Part shown: in pieces, positions 35,286 through 44,740 of the stretch | Layout: every line of letters starts with the position of its first letter | Position numbering within the stretch: the first letter of the stretch is position 1 | DNA from: Ensifer adhaerens | GTDB lineage: Bacteria > Pseudomonadota > Alphaproteobacteria > Rhizobiales > Rhizobiaceae | Assembly: GCF_013283195.1 (NCBI RefSeq) | Contig: NZ_JABEKT010000002.1 | Coordinates: 1 to 64,000 of the forward strand | Direction: 5' to 3' | Length of the DNA stretch: 64,000 nt | Translations under genes and position numbers: made by a program | Notes under the pieces: model-generated | Seen by the model: only the letters and a program-made list of their open reading frames with translations | Told to the model about the DNA's origin: nothing | Database searches by the model: none

Positions 35286-36542
35286 TCAGGCGCCCTTGCC
35301 ATCGGCGAACTTTTCAAGGGACTGGGCAAGCTCAATGTGGTCGCGGGCATAATCGGCCAACGAGATGCCGGCAACGGCCGCTTCCCAGGCCTGACGAACC
35401 GCCCGGACGCCCGCCCCGGCACCGCCGGGGTGGCTGACGATGCCGCCGCCGCAGAGATAGAGAAGGTCCGTCGATCCGCCGGTCCGCATATAGGTGTCGG
35501 GGGCCTGACCACCCCATTGCCCGGAGCCGACGACCGGCAGCGGGCAATCCTGCGGCGCAAACAACGGCGTGCTGACGGCCTTGAACGATTTCACGAAGCT
35601 GTCGTCCGGCTCCCAGTACTTGACGCGGATGCCATTGATCTGGAACTGATCGACACCGAGCAGGCGCCAGAACTGCTGCCACACGGAAAATTCCATTCCG
35701 AGTCCGCCGTGACGGGTCAAGACATCCCAGCCATTGCGGTGGGCGTGCAGGATGAGCTTGGAGCGTTTGCGCAGGAAGGCGACGCCGCCCATGCCGATGG
35801 AGTTGATATTGACGACGGCAGCGTTGCCACCGGCAGCAGCAACCAGATCGTGATTGCGCATCATTTCGTCGGGATCAGCGTGCGAGATGCCGAAGGCATA
35901 CATAACCTTCTTGCCGGTCTTCTGCTCGTGATCGAGGATTTTCGGCATGATCGCCGCAACCCGGTCCTTCAGCGGGGAGTAGGCCGGGCTCATCAGCTTT
36001 TCGTCGTCCTTGATGAAATCCACCCCTGAAGACAAAAGTTCGCCCACCAGTTCCGCCGTCTCCTGCGGTCGCAACCCAAGCGCCGGCTTGACGATCGTGC
36101 CGATGATCGGCCGCCCCGCAACGCCGGTCAGCCGCCGGCTGCCATCGACACCGAATTGCGGTCCGGGGTGGGCAGCCGCGAACTCTGGCGGCAGTTTCAT
36201 GTCGACGACGCGGATGCCGGTCATGCCCTTGATCGAATAGACGCCACCAATGGCAATCGTCATCAGCGCCGAAAGGTCGGTGCCAACGGCATCGAGCGGA
36301 AAACAGACGTCGACATCCGCCCGGTTGAAGCGCTTCGCCTCCCCGGCTTCCTCCGGCAGAGATGGCCGGTCTGTCGGCTCGAGATGCCGGATGGCGACGA
36401 CACGCGCGGCCACCCGCGCTTTCAGTTCCTCGGTTTCTCCGGGGACGGCGACGAAGGTCCCGGTCGACTGGTCGCTGGCGATCTTCGCGGCGAGCGCCTC
36501 CACGTCGCCGGCGCTCTCTATCCGGTAGGTCATGCGTATCAC
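35286..36542 (-). CDS. RuBisCO-like protein, 3-oxo-isoapionate-4-phosphate transcarboxylase/hydrolase or decarboxylase
   Basis: A 418-residue form IV RuBisCO-like enzyme. The metal motif is GVDFIKDDEKL (Lys to be carbamylated, Asp, Glu), preceded by TIVKPALGL. The phosphate loop is YLCGGGIVSHPGG. Loop 6 reads QINGIRVKYWE, so the canonical loop-6 lysine context of true RuBisCO is absent and carbon fixation is not expected. In apiose catabolism such proteins are OiaT (giving 3-phosphoglycerate and glycolate) or OiaX (giving L-erythrulose 1-phosphate and CO2). No tetrose isomerase genes are linked, which favours OiaT weakly. The GTG start has AGAGAGA 6-8 nt upstream; an ATG three codons later is possible. 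Confidence 0.85.
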   Translation of the reverse strand: MIRMTYRIESAGDVEALAAKIASDQSTGTFVAVPGETEELKARVAARVVAIRHLEPTDRPSLPEEAGEAKRFNRADVDVCFPLDAVGTDLSALMTIAIGGVYSIKGMTGIRVVDMKLPPEFAAAHPGPQFGVDGSRRLTGVAGRPIIGTIVKPALGLRPQETAELVGELLSSGVDFIKDDEKLMSPAYSPLKDRVAAIMPKILDHEQKTGKKVMYAFGISHADPDEMMRNHDLVAAAGGNAAVVNINSIGMGGVAFLRKRSKLILHAHRNGWDVLTRHGGLGMEFSVWQQFWRLLGVDQFQINGIRVKYWEPDDSFVKSFKAVSTPLFAPQDCPLPVVGSGQWGGQAPDTYMRTGGSTDLLYLCGGGIVSHPGGAGAGVRAVRQAWEAAVAGISLADYARDHIELAQSLEKFADGKGA

Positions 36543-36586
36543 GGGCGGTTCTCTCTTCGGCTCGAAAGGAGTGGCTCTTGCCATCA

Positions 36587-36602
36587 AACTGGTATAATGA
36601 GT
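36587..36602. promoter_or_regulatory. Operator for the apiose regulator, site 1
   Basis: AACTGGTATAATGAGT occurs here, 45 bp upstream of the RuBisCO-like gene and 110 bp before the divergent FadR-type gene. The identical 16 bases recur at 45612-45627 before apnO. The ACTGGT half-site and ACT/AGT ends are like FadR-family operators. The position serves both the leftward gene and autoregulation. Confidence 0.65.
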
Positions 36603-36711
36603 ATCTCAGTTGTGCAAGAAGAATCTCTGAGCGGGCGTCGCCATGCGAACCATTCCTTATCCGCTGGAATCGTGCATATAGGACAGACGCTCAGGCACCG
36701 GTGGAGTTCAC

Positions 36712-37443
36712 ATGATCAGCCAGCCAGAACCCATTGTTCGCAGGAAACTCTCCGACGAGGTTTTCGCCCGTTTGAAGACCTTGATCGAAAGCGGCGAATT
36801 GCAGCCCGGCGACGAGATGCCGTCGGAACGCATGCTGATGGAGCGGTTTCAGGTCGGCCGACCGGCGATCCGCGAAGCGATGCAAGCCCTTGCGAATATG
36901 GGCCTTGTGGAGATCTCGCATGGCGAACGCGCCAAGGTGCTCAAGCTTACGCCGAAGTCGCTCTTCCGCCAAATGGACGTGGCCGCGAAGATCATGCTGT
37001 CGGGTTCCTCGGATTCGCTCGAACATCTGAAGAGCGCGCGCATCTTCTTCGAACGCGGCATGGTGCGCGAAGCCGCGAGCCGCGCAACGGCGGCAGATGT
37101 CGCCGCGCTGAAGGACACGCTCGCCCGCCAACGCGACGCGCTTGGCGATTCCGAAACCTTCATCGCCGCCGACATGGCCTTCCATAGCTGCATCGCGCAG
37201 ATTTCCGGCAACCCCATCTACACCGCCGTCAGCGAAGCGATGCTGGGCTGGCTAAAGGAATACCACACGGAAATGCTGATCTGGACAGGCCGTGAGAACC
37301 ACACACTCGCCGAGCACGAAGAGATCATCGACTGCATCAGCCGCGGCAATCCCGACGATGCCGAACAGGCGATGATCAAACACCTCGAGCGCTCGCGCGC
37401 CCTCTACGCCTTGAAGGGCAAGGCTGAAGGCGCCAACGGCTAA
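36712..37443 (+). CDS. FadR-subfamily GntR regulator of apiose genes
   Basis: A 243-residue regulator. The winged HTH (residues 8-75: LSDEVFARLKTLIESGELQPGDEMPSERMLMERFQVGRPAIREAMQALANMGLVE) is followed by a helical FCD ligand domain (about 95-230) with likely metal-ligand histidines in ADMAFHSCIAQ and LAEHEEIIDCI. It is divergent from the RuBisCO-like/oiaK operon and convergent with apnL, whose stop overlaps its own by 4 bp. The two copies of a FadR-type operator flanking the apiose genes make it their likely repressor. GGTGGAG lies upstream of the ATG. Confidence 0.88.
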   Translation: MISQPEPIVRRKLSDEVFARLKTLIESGELQPGDEMPSERMLMERFQVGRPAIREAMQALANMGLVEISHGERAKVLKLTPKSLFRQMDVAAKIMLSGSSDSLEHLKSARIFFERGMVREAASRATAADVAALKDTLARQRDALGDSETFIAADMAFHSCIAQISGNPIYTAVSEAMLGWLKEYHTEMLIWTGRENHTLAEHEEIIDCISRGNPDDAEQAMIKHLERSRALYALKGKAEGANG

Positions 37444-39362
37444 CGGGGAATGTCGACGCGGGCAACAGCATAGGCGGGCAACCGGATGCTTTCTCCGCAA
37501 AGGTCGACGGCCCTCGGCTCACCGGAGCTCTCTCGCATCCAGTTCTCGTCGAGAACGGTAAGTTTTGACTTACCGATTCGACCGATAGTCACAATCTGAG
37601 CCTGCGGACCGATGTTCGCCAGAAGCACCGTTCTGCCGCTATCCGTAACCGCGCCGATACCGACAAGCGCGTCCGCAGCGCTGGTTTCGACCGCCACGCC
37701 CGCACGGCCCGACAATTCCGCCAGCCACTTCAGCACGTGAAAGAGCGGACGCTTTCCGCCTTCCCTCACCGGTTCTCCGGCGGCGGCAATCAGACCGAAC
37801 GGGCCGCAAAGCGTCGAGAGCGTCAGCACCTCCAGCCCGGCATCGGCCACCGTCGCCGCATAGGCAAGCGTCCATGCGGCGCCGAAGAGGGCGTTGTGCC
37901 GCGGGTCCCTGTTCGCCATGGCAATCCGCCGGCCAAGCGGGTTGTCCTTGGTGGCGCTGCCATAGGGGTTCTGGCGCATCGCGATCGTCGATGGGCCGAT
38001 GCGGTAGGGCTTTTCTCCATAGATCGCGCGAACTGAACGCGTCACATGACGCAAGGCTTCGAACGTCTGCATGACACTCAGATCGTCTGCGGCATGGACG
38101 ATCGGATTGGTGCAATGAGTAAGATAGGACAATGGCTCGGGCGGTACGCGTTTGCGATTGAGCTCGGTGAAGTAGCTGAACATTCCGCCACCAAGCGGCA
38201 GTCCGGGAAACGCACGCTGCGCCGCCGCATAGACCGCTTCGAGTGGCGGGCAATCCGGCCAGACACTTCCGGGCGGCGTCGATTGGCGATCGACCGAAGG
38301 CGACACCGCAATGCTCGAAAGCGTGAGCCCGGTCTTTTCGACATCAGCCGCGATCGCCCGCAGTTCCTCGTCGAGCGGCTGTCGGCAGGGCAAGACGCAC
38401 TCGAGGGTCACCTTGGCGCTGCTCGCCTGCGCAATTCTCCGGAAGCCTGAAAGCGCCTCGCTCCCATGACGGGCGCCCGGATCGAAATGGCAGATCAGGT
38501 GCCGGGCACCAAGCTCGGTTACGAGACCCGCATGGCGCAGCTCCTCGGTCAGATCCTCCGGACGCAGGCCAAGGCCGATCTCGGGGAGCGTCTGGCCGTT
38601 CTCGGCGAGCGAAATCTCGATTGCTCCACCCACCCGTTCATCCGCGACGGCCGACGGAGCGGACTGTGTGATTGTCAGCCGAACCGACTGACGAAGCATT
38701 TCGCCCGCCTTCAGCATATAGGGCCAGGGCAGTGCCAGTGGGCGAACATAGGTCTTGTAGGAACCATCCGTCCAATTGCGTTGGTCTTCCATTTCGAAGA
38801 CATCGCCGGTCATACGGCACTCGGCCGTGACCCCGGGCGCGACCTCATGGGTGATGGCCGAAATGCTCTTGAACGGCTGCCAAGGCTCGATGAAATCAGG
38901 AAAAATGGCCCGCTCGATCGTGCCGTCGCCATGCTCTACCGCAACGGGCCTGCCGGCGATGCCCACGACCGGATGAAGCACGACGAACCCGGCGCGCGCC
39001 GTCTCAAAATCGCGATCGGGCGTGAACTCCGCGGCAAAAGTGACGGATTGTGGGTCGAGCGCGATCCTCGCATCGCAGCGAAGAACGGCCCCGTCCGGCG
39101 CCGCGAACCGGGCCGTGTAGCGGACGGTAGCGTGACCAGCGATTTCCTCGATCTGCACGCCGTCCAGCACCGCTTCGCAGGTGCCCCAATCGCGATCGCG
39201 AACGAGGAACGAAATGCCGCGCAGAACCTCCCGTCCGGCAAACCGGATCGTGCGCAGATTGCCGCCCACCAGGTCGACGCTCAGTTGCCCCGCTTGCAGG
39301 CGTTGCACGGGCGGCTCGCTCTCGTCGGAACCGAACAGGACAAACGCGCGCGATAGCGTCAT
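37440..39362 (-). CDS. apnL: D-apionate lactonase
   Basis: A 640-residue cytoplasmic protein that I assign to ApnL, which hydrolyses D-apionolactone from the dehydrogenase step to D-apionate. The assignment rests on size, on the FAGREVLRGISFLVRDRDWGT start typical of this family and on the operon. There is no signal peptide. The N-terminal half is beta-rich; the C-terminal half, with LGGGMFSYFTELNRKR and ATKDNPLGRRIAMANRDPRH, looks like a glycosidase-type barrel. The start overlaps the apsD stop by ATGA, replacing a longer open frame. Its own stop overlaps that of the convergent regulator gene. Confidence 0.82.
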   Translation of the reverse strand: MTLSRAFVLFGSDESEPPVQRLQAGQLSVDLVGGNLRTIRFAGREVLRGISFLVRDRDWGTCEAVLDGVQIEEIAGHATVRYTARFAAPDGAVLRCDARIALDPQSVTFAAEFTPDRDFETARAGFVVLHPVVGIAGRPVAVEHGDGTIERAIFPDFIEPWQPFKSISAITHEVAPGVTAECRMTGDVFEMEDQRNWTDGSYKTYVRPLALPWPYMLKAGEMLRQSVRLTITQSAPSAVADERVGGAIEISLAENGQTLPEIGLGLRPEDLTEELRHAGLVTELGARHLICHFDPGARHGSEALSGFRRIAQASSAKVTLECVLPCRQPLDEELRAIAADVEKTGLTLSSIAVSPSVDRQSTPPGSVWPDCPPLEAVYAAAQRAFPGLPLGGGMFSYFTELNRKRVPPEPLSYLTHCTNPIVHAADDLSVMQTFEALRHVTRSVRAIYGEKPYRIGPSTIAMRQNPYGSATKDNPLGRRIAMANRDPRHNALFGAAWTLAYAATVADAGLEVLTLSTLCGPFGLIAAAGEPVREGGKRPLFHVLKWLAELSGRAGVAVETSAADALVGIGAVTDSGRTVLLANIGPQAQIVTIGRIGKSKLTVLDENWMRESSGEPRAVDLCGESIRLPAYAVARVDIPR

Positions 39363-40393
39363 CCGAGGAATTCCTCGAGCGGCACGGTGCGCTTTTCCGC
39401 TGCGCTGAGATAGGACGCCTCGACCAGTGCAAAGGTCTGCAGGTTGTCGCGACCGGATGTGTCGGGTTCGCGCCCGTCGCGCAGACACTCGACCCAATGC
39501 CGCTGAATGAGACCGACGCTTTCCTGAATGTTGTGCCACGGCCGCGAGGCCCAGGGCAGAAGGCGAGGCTGCACGTCGCTCACCTCCGTTCCATCCGGCG
39601 AGTGAACGGACAGGCGGTAACTCTGCGACAGGCGGAGCGTGCCCTTGCTGCCATCGACTTCGAGCAAGGTTTCCGGGAAAGGCTCGACCGGCAGCCGGGT
39701 CGCATAGCTGCAATCGACGATGGAGGTGATGCCGGCCGCGTGATCGAGCATCATCGTTGCGACATCCTCGCCTGCAATCGCAGGATTGACCCGTCGCGTG
39801 CGCGCCGTCACAGCCGTCGCATTGCCAAACAGAAAACGGGCGATATCGAGCGCATGAATGCCGAGATCCTCGATGATGAACCGTTTGCCGGTGGCAAGGT
39901 AAGGTTGGCCGGAGAAAACGTCATAGGCAGAGCGGAAGCTGACACGTCCCCAGAAGACTTCGCCAATCGCGCCGCTGTCGATTGCGGCCTTCGCCGCCCG
40001 GATCGGCGATTGCCAGCGGAAGTTCTCATGGATCATGAAGGCGACGCCAGCCCGGTCACAGGCAGCGACCATCGCGGCAGCGTCTTCCATTGTCGGCGCG
40101 AACGGCTTCTGGCAGATCGTCGCCACGCCGTTTGCCGCCGCCATCTCCACCAGGGGGCGATGGCTGGCAACCGTCGTCGCGATGTCGACGAAATCGAACC
40201 CGCCATCGGCAAACAGCGCTTCTGCGGAACTATAGCGTCGCTCAATGCCGAAGGTGTCGCCGACGATCTGCAGCCGCGCCGGATCACGGTCGCAGATCGC
40301 GACGATGCGCGCGCCCGCAGCGTCATTCCAGCCGTGCATCTGGTTGACCGCGAAGAAACCGCAACCGATCAGTGCACCTTTCAATTCCGTCAT
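39359..40393 (-). CDS. apsD: D-apiose dehydrogenase (Gfo/Idh/MocA family)
   Basis: A 344-residue NAD(P)-dependent oxidoreductase. The Rossmann start is ALIGCGFFAVNQMHGW, and the catalytic lysine is in the CQKPFAP block (EKP-type motif). The C-terminal alpha/beta domain has FIIEDLGIHALDIARFLFG, with a probable catalytic Asp/His. Within an operon with apnL and apnO it should oxidise D-apiose at C1 to D-apionolactone. It follows the permease by 3 bp and overlaps apnL by ATGA. The family alone does not give the substrate, so the assignment depends on context. Confidence 0.82.
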   Translation of the reverse strand: MTELKGALIGCGFFAVNQMHGWNDAAGARIVAICDRDPARLQIVGDTFGIERRYSSAEALFADGGFDFVDIATTVASHRPLVEMAAANGVATICQKPFAPTMEDAAAMVAACDRAGVAFMIHENFRWQSPIRAAKAAIDSGAIGEVFWGRVSFRSAYDVFSGQPYLATGKRFIIEDLGIHALDIARFLFGNATAVTARTRRVNPAIAGEDVATMMLDHAAGITSIVDCSYATRLPVEPFPETLLEVDGSKGTLRLSQSYRLSVHSPDGTEVSDVQPRLLPWASRPWHNIQESVGLIQRHWVECLRDGREPDTSGRDNLQTFALVEASYLSAAEKRTVPLEEFLG

Positions 40394-40396
40394 CCT

Positions 40397-41461
40397 TCAA
40401 CCCTTCTTCGCAAGCTGCATCAAGGTCACCTGCTGCTGCAGCCGGCGCTGGGCCTGATCGACGACCACCGCGACGATGATCACGATGCCCTTGATGACCA
40501 TCTGCCAGAAGGAGGAGATCCCCATCATCACGAGCCCGTCCGACAGAATGCCGATGACAAAGGCGCCGATGATCGTGCCACCGATGGTACCGCGCCCGCC
40601 GGACATCGACGTGCCGCCGAGAACAGCCGCCGCGATCGCGTTCAGTTCGAACGAATTGCCGGTCGCCGGATGCGACGCCATCAGTTCCGACGAGATCACA
40701 AGGCCGACGATCGCCGCGCAGAAGCCCGAGAACATGTAGACGAACATCTTCACCCGGTCGACCCGGATGCCCGACATGCGTGCGGCGCGCTCGTTGCCGC
40801 CAACGGCAAAGATGTGGCGGCCGATCGGCGTGTATTTGGCGACATAGGCGGCTGCCAGCGCCACGACGATGAGGATCCAGATCGAAACCGGCAGGCCGAG
40901 CACACGCCCCGACCCGAGGAAGGCAAAGCCCGTGGTCGCAAGCTCCGGCTTGCCGACAAGGTTGGGGAACGTCTGGCCGTCCGACGACAGCAGCGCGAAC
41001 CCGCGTGCAACATAGAGCGTGCCAAGCGTGGCAATGAACGGCGCCACGTTGAGTTTGGTGATCAGCAGACCGTTGATCGCGCCGATTGCGACGCCGACGG
41101 CAAGCGTGATCAGGCAAACCTCGACGATGTTGAAGTAGACGGTGAAACCGAACTGCAGGTCGATGCCGTTGAGGATGAGACCGCCGGCCACCATGCCGCA
41201 GAGCCCGACGATCGACCCGACCGACAGGTCGATGCCGCCAGTGATGATGACGAAAGTCATGCCCATGGCCAGGAACGCGTTCAGCGCCACGTGCTTGGAC
41301 ATCAGGATGATGTTGGCCGTCGACAGGAAGTTCGGCGCGAAGATCGAGAAGAAAGCGATCACCGCGAACAAGGCGATGAAGGTTCTGAGCTTCATCAGGG
41401 TCAACAGGACCGACCCGCTGGAAACGTCCGTCGCGTCGGTGGTCGTGGTTGCCGTCGTCAT
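40397..41461 (-). CDS. Sugar ABC transporter permease (RbsC family), probably for apiose
   Basis: A 354-residue inner-membrane permease of the ribose/xylose type. It has about nine or ten helices, the GGIDLSVGSIVGLCGMVAGG segment, the long cytoplasmic GGNERAARMSGIRVDRVK loop and AIAAAVLGGTSMSGGRGTIGG, all RbsC-family marks. It is encoded between the ATPase (ATGA overlap) and apsD (3 bp), so it is co-translated with the catabolic enzymes. The gene order argues for D-apiose or an apiose derivative as substrate. Confidence 0.88.
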   Translation of the reverse strand: MTTATTTTDATDVSSGSVLLTLMKLRTFIALFAVIAFFSIFAPNFLSTANIILMSKHVALNAFLAMGMTFVIITGGIDLSVGSIVGLCGMVAGGLILNGIDLQFGFTVYFNIVEVCLITLAVGVAIGAINGLLITKLNVAPFIATLGTLYVARGFALLSSDGQTFPNLVGKPELATTGFAFLGSGRVLGLPVSIWILIVVALAAAYVAKYTPIGRHIFAVGGNERAARMSGIRVDRVKMFVYMFSGFCAAIVGLVISSELMASHPATGNSFELNAIAAAVLGGTSMSGGRGTIGGTIIGAFVIGILSDGLVMMGISSFWQMVIKGIVIIVAVVVDQAQRRLQQQVTLMQLAKKG

Positions 41462-43011
41462 TGGGCGAGTTCCCTTGTCGTTTTGTGTCCTTCGGCCGAA
41501 GCCTTGACGATCAGTTCTTCGGTCGCGTCCCGGCGGTCGATCACGGCGACCAGTCGGCCGTTGCTCATGACCGCGATGCGGTCGGACAGAGCCATCACCT
41601 CCTCGAGGTCCGAGGTGGAAAAGAGGATGGCGAGCCCCTCGCCCGCCAGGCGCCGCATCGTGCGAAACACATCCGCCTTGGCCCCGACGTCGATGCCGCG
41701 GCTCGGCTCGTCCATCAGCAGAACCTTCGGCTCCGTCATCAGCGCCTTGCCGATGACCACCTTTTGCTGGTTGCCGCCCGACATCGAGGTCACTTCGAAG
41801 TCGGGGTTGGGGGCCTTGATGGAGAGATCACGGATCGCCGATTTGATGGCCGACCGCTCGCGCTCGCCGGCGATGTGGAAACCGAAGCGCACGAAACGAT
41901 CGAGGCTTGCCAGCGTCAGGTTGCTGGCGATCGAGAGCGCCTGGACCAGACCTTCGCGCTGCCGGTCCTCCGGGATCAGCGCCAGGCCCTCCCGGATCCG
42001 GCGCGACGTATCGCGACCGGCGACCTCGACGCCACCGACACGAATGCTGCCGGTGGAATGGGCATGCTGGCCCATCACGCATTCGAAGAATTCGCTGCGC
42101 CCTGCCCCCATCAATCCATAGATGCCGAGCACTTCACCTGCCCGCACAGAGATCGAGACGTGATCGACAGCAAGACCGCCTGTCTTGCGCGGCAGGCAGA
42201 TATCCTCTGCACGGAATATTTCCTCGCCGAGGCGATGATCGACGGACTTGGCAAAATCCTTGGCGTCGGAGCCAATCATCGAGCGGACGATCCACTTGGT
42301 GTCGATGTCGCGGACCATGGCATGCCCGGTAATCTGGCCGTCGCGCAGGACGGTAATATAGTCGCCGATGCGCATCAGTTCTTCGAGGCGGTGGGAGATG
42401 TAGACGATCGCCACCCCTTGCGCCTTCAACTCGCCGATGACCTTGAAGAGCACATCGACTTCGGCCGCCGACAACGCCGATGTCGGTTCGTCGAGAATAA
42501 GGATTCGGGTATCGAGCGAGATCGCCTTGGCGATCTCGACCAGTTGCTGCTGGCCGATCGGAAGGTCCTCCACCAGCGTCTCGGCGTTGATGCCGGCGTC
42601 GAGCTTGTCGAGGAAATGATTGGCCTTTTCGACCTGTGCGCGATGATCAATGCCGCGAACGCCGCGCATGATCTCGCGCGTGGCAAAGATGTTCTCGGCC
42701 ACCGACAGGTTGCCGAAAAGATTGAGCTCCTGAAATACCATGCCGATGCCATGACGCTGGGCGTCGGCCGGCGAATGAAACTCGACCTCCTCGCCGTCCA
42801 TGAGGATCCTTCCGATCGAAGGCTTCTCCACCCCGGCAATGATCCGCATCAACGTCGACTTGCCGGCGCCGTTCTCGCCGACAAGCACGTTCACGGCACC
42901 GCGCCGCAGCGCCAGATTGGCATGGCGCACCGCGACGATCCCGGAATAGACCTTGGTCACATCCTCCAGGCGTAGCACGCACGCGTCGTCTTTTCCCGGG
43001 TGCATGGTCAT
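41458..43011 (-). CDS. Sugar ABC transporter ATP-binding protein (RbsA family)
   Basis: A 517-residue ATPase with two fused nucleotide-binding domains. The first has Walker A GENGAGKST (45-53), the degenerate signature PIGQQQLVEIAKA and Walker B LILDEPTSAL. The second has a degenerate P-loop (GLMGAGRSEF), SGGNQQKVVIGKAL and VLLMDEPSRGIDVG. This asymmetry is normal for RbsA/XylG. The start at 43011 overlaps the stop of the lipoprotein gene by ATGA; the longer open frame is not used. Confidence 0.9.
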   Translation of the reverse strand: MTMHPGKDDACVLRLEDVTKVYSGIVAVRHANLALRRGAVNVLVGENGAGKSTLMRIIAGVEKPSIGRILMDGEEVEFHSPADAQRHGIGMVFQELNLFGNLSVAENIFATREIMRGVRGIDHRAQVEKANHFLDKLDAGINAETLVEDLPIGQQQLVEIAKAISLDTRILILDEPTSALSAAEVDVLFKVIGELKAQGVAIVYISHRLEELMRIGDYITVLRDGQITGHAMVRDIDTKWIVRSMIGSDAKDFAKSVDHRLGEEIFRAEDICLPRKTGGLAVDHVSISVRAGEVLGIYGLMGAGRSEFFECVMGQHAHSTGSIRVGGVEVAGRDTSRRIREGLALIPEDRQREGLVQALSIASNLTLASLDRFVRFGFHIAGERERSAIKSAIRDLSIKAPNPDFEVTSMSGGNQQKVVIGKALMTEPKVLLMDEPSRGIDVGAKADVFRTMRRLAGEGLAILFSTSDLEEVMALSDRIAVMSNGRLVAVIDRRDATEELIVKASAEGHKTTRELAQ

Positions 43012-43652
43012 TCGCTCACCGTCAACTGAACGGGTACGAACAGCGGCAACTGTCCCTTGGTCGGCAGCGGAAAGGCCCCCAGGGCTTCGATCTTCTTGCC
43101 GACGAGCCCGTCGCGCGAGAGTTTTTCCAGAACGAGGCCGTTGACATGGGTGTTGAACGACTTGCCGTACTGCGCCCACTCGATCTGGTTCTTGAATTCG
43201 TTGAAATTGACGAAGTCGAGGCTGTCGCGGATCGCCGTGCCGCGGATCGCCGGCCCGATCTGCACGCGGGCATCGGCCTTGCCGTCACCATCCGCGTCGA
43301 CATCCACATAGGCCGATCGCGATTTCGTTTCGGCTGCAACGATGGTGCCGGTGAGGCGGGTCGCAAACGTCCAGGGCGCGCTTCCCTGCTTTTCCTTGTG
43401 GCCGTATTTCGCGCCCGCCGCCTCGGGATTGCCTGAAGCTAGTGCGGCCACCTCCTGAAAGCCGCCGGCCTTCTTGTCGAGGTAGGGCACCACTTTCGTG
43501 TCCCAGCTTTCGGCGACCATACGATCGGGATTGAAGCCGCCGGACGCGGCCTCGGCAGCCTCCTCCGCCGTGGGCGTCTTGATGATCTTGCAACCCGACA
43601 GAGCGATCGCACAGACAAGTGCAAGCGCAGCCGCGGCCTTCAACTTCGGCAT
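43008..43652 (-). CDS. DUF2291 lipoprotein of sugar ABC operons
   Basis: A 214-residue predicted lipoprotein. The signal sequence ends ALSGCKIIK, with the lipobox cysteine near residue 21. The remainder matches what I recall as DUF2291: PDRMVAESWDTKVVPYLDKKA, an OB-like middle with VDVDADGDGKADARVQIGPAIRGTAIRD, and FVNFNEFKNQIEWA. Such proteins sit in ribose/erythritol-type ABC operons between binding-protein and ATPase genes, and their job is not established. Overlap with the ATPase gene suggests that it is needed with the transporter. Confidence 0.8.
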   Translation of the reverse strand: MPKLKAAAALALVCAIALSGCKIIKTPTAEEAAEAASGGFNPDRMVAESWDTKVVPYLDKKAGGFQEVAALASGNPEAAGAKYGHKEKQGSAPWTFATRLTGTIVAAETKSRSAYVDVDADGDGKADARVQIGPAIRGTAIRDSLDFVNFNEFKNQIEWAQYGKSFNTHVNGLVLEKLSRDGLVGKKIEALGAFPLPTKGQLPLFVPVQLTVSE

Positions 43653-43729
43653 CGAGGACTACTCCGTGACAGGACGATGGCGCGCGATGGCGGTCTGCGT
43701 CGTCGCGCGCCTGAAGGATCAGTTGAGGA

Positions 43730-44740
<1,011 letters not shown>

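Noticed and set aside
35286-36542. True RuBisCO large subunit
   Set aside because: The length is short, loop 6 lacks the canonical lysine context, there is no small subunit or phosphoribulokinase gene, and the surrounding genes degrade apiose.
39497-42121. An 874-codon plus-strand open frame opposite apsD and the transporter genes
   Set aside because: It is antisense to three well-supported genes. Its product is rich in Arg, His, Asp and Gln with no family resemblance, as expected for a shadow frame in GC-rich DNA.
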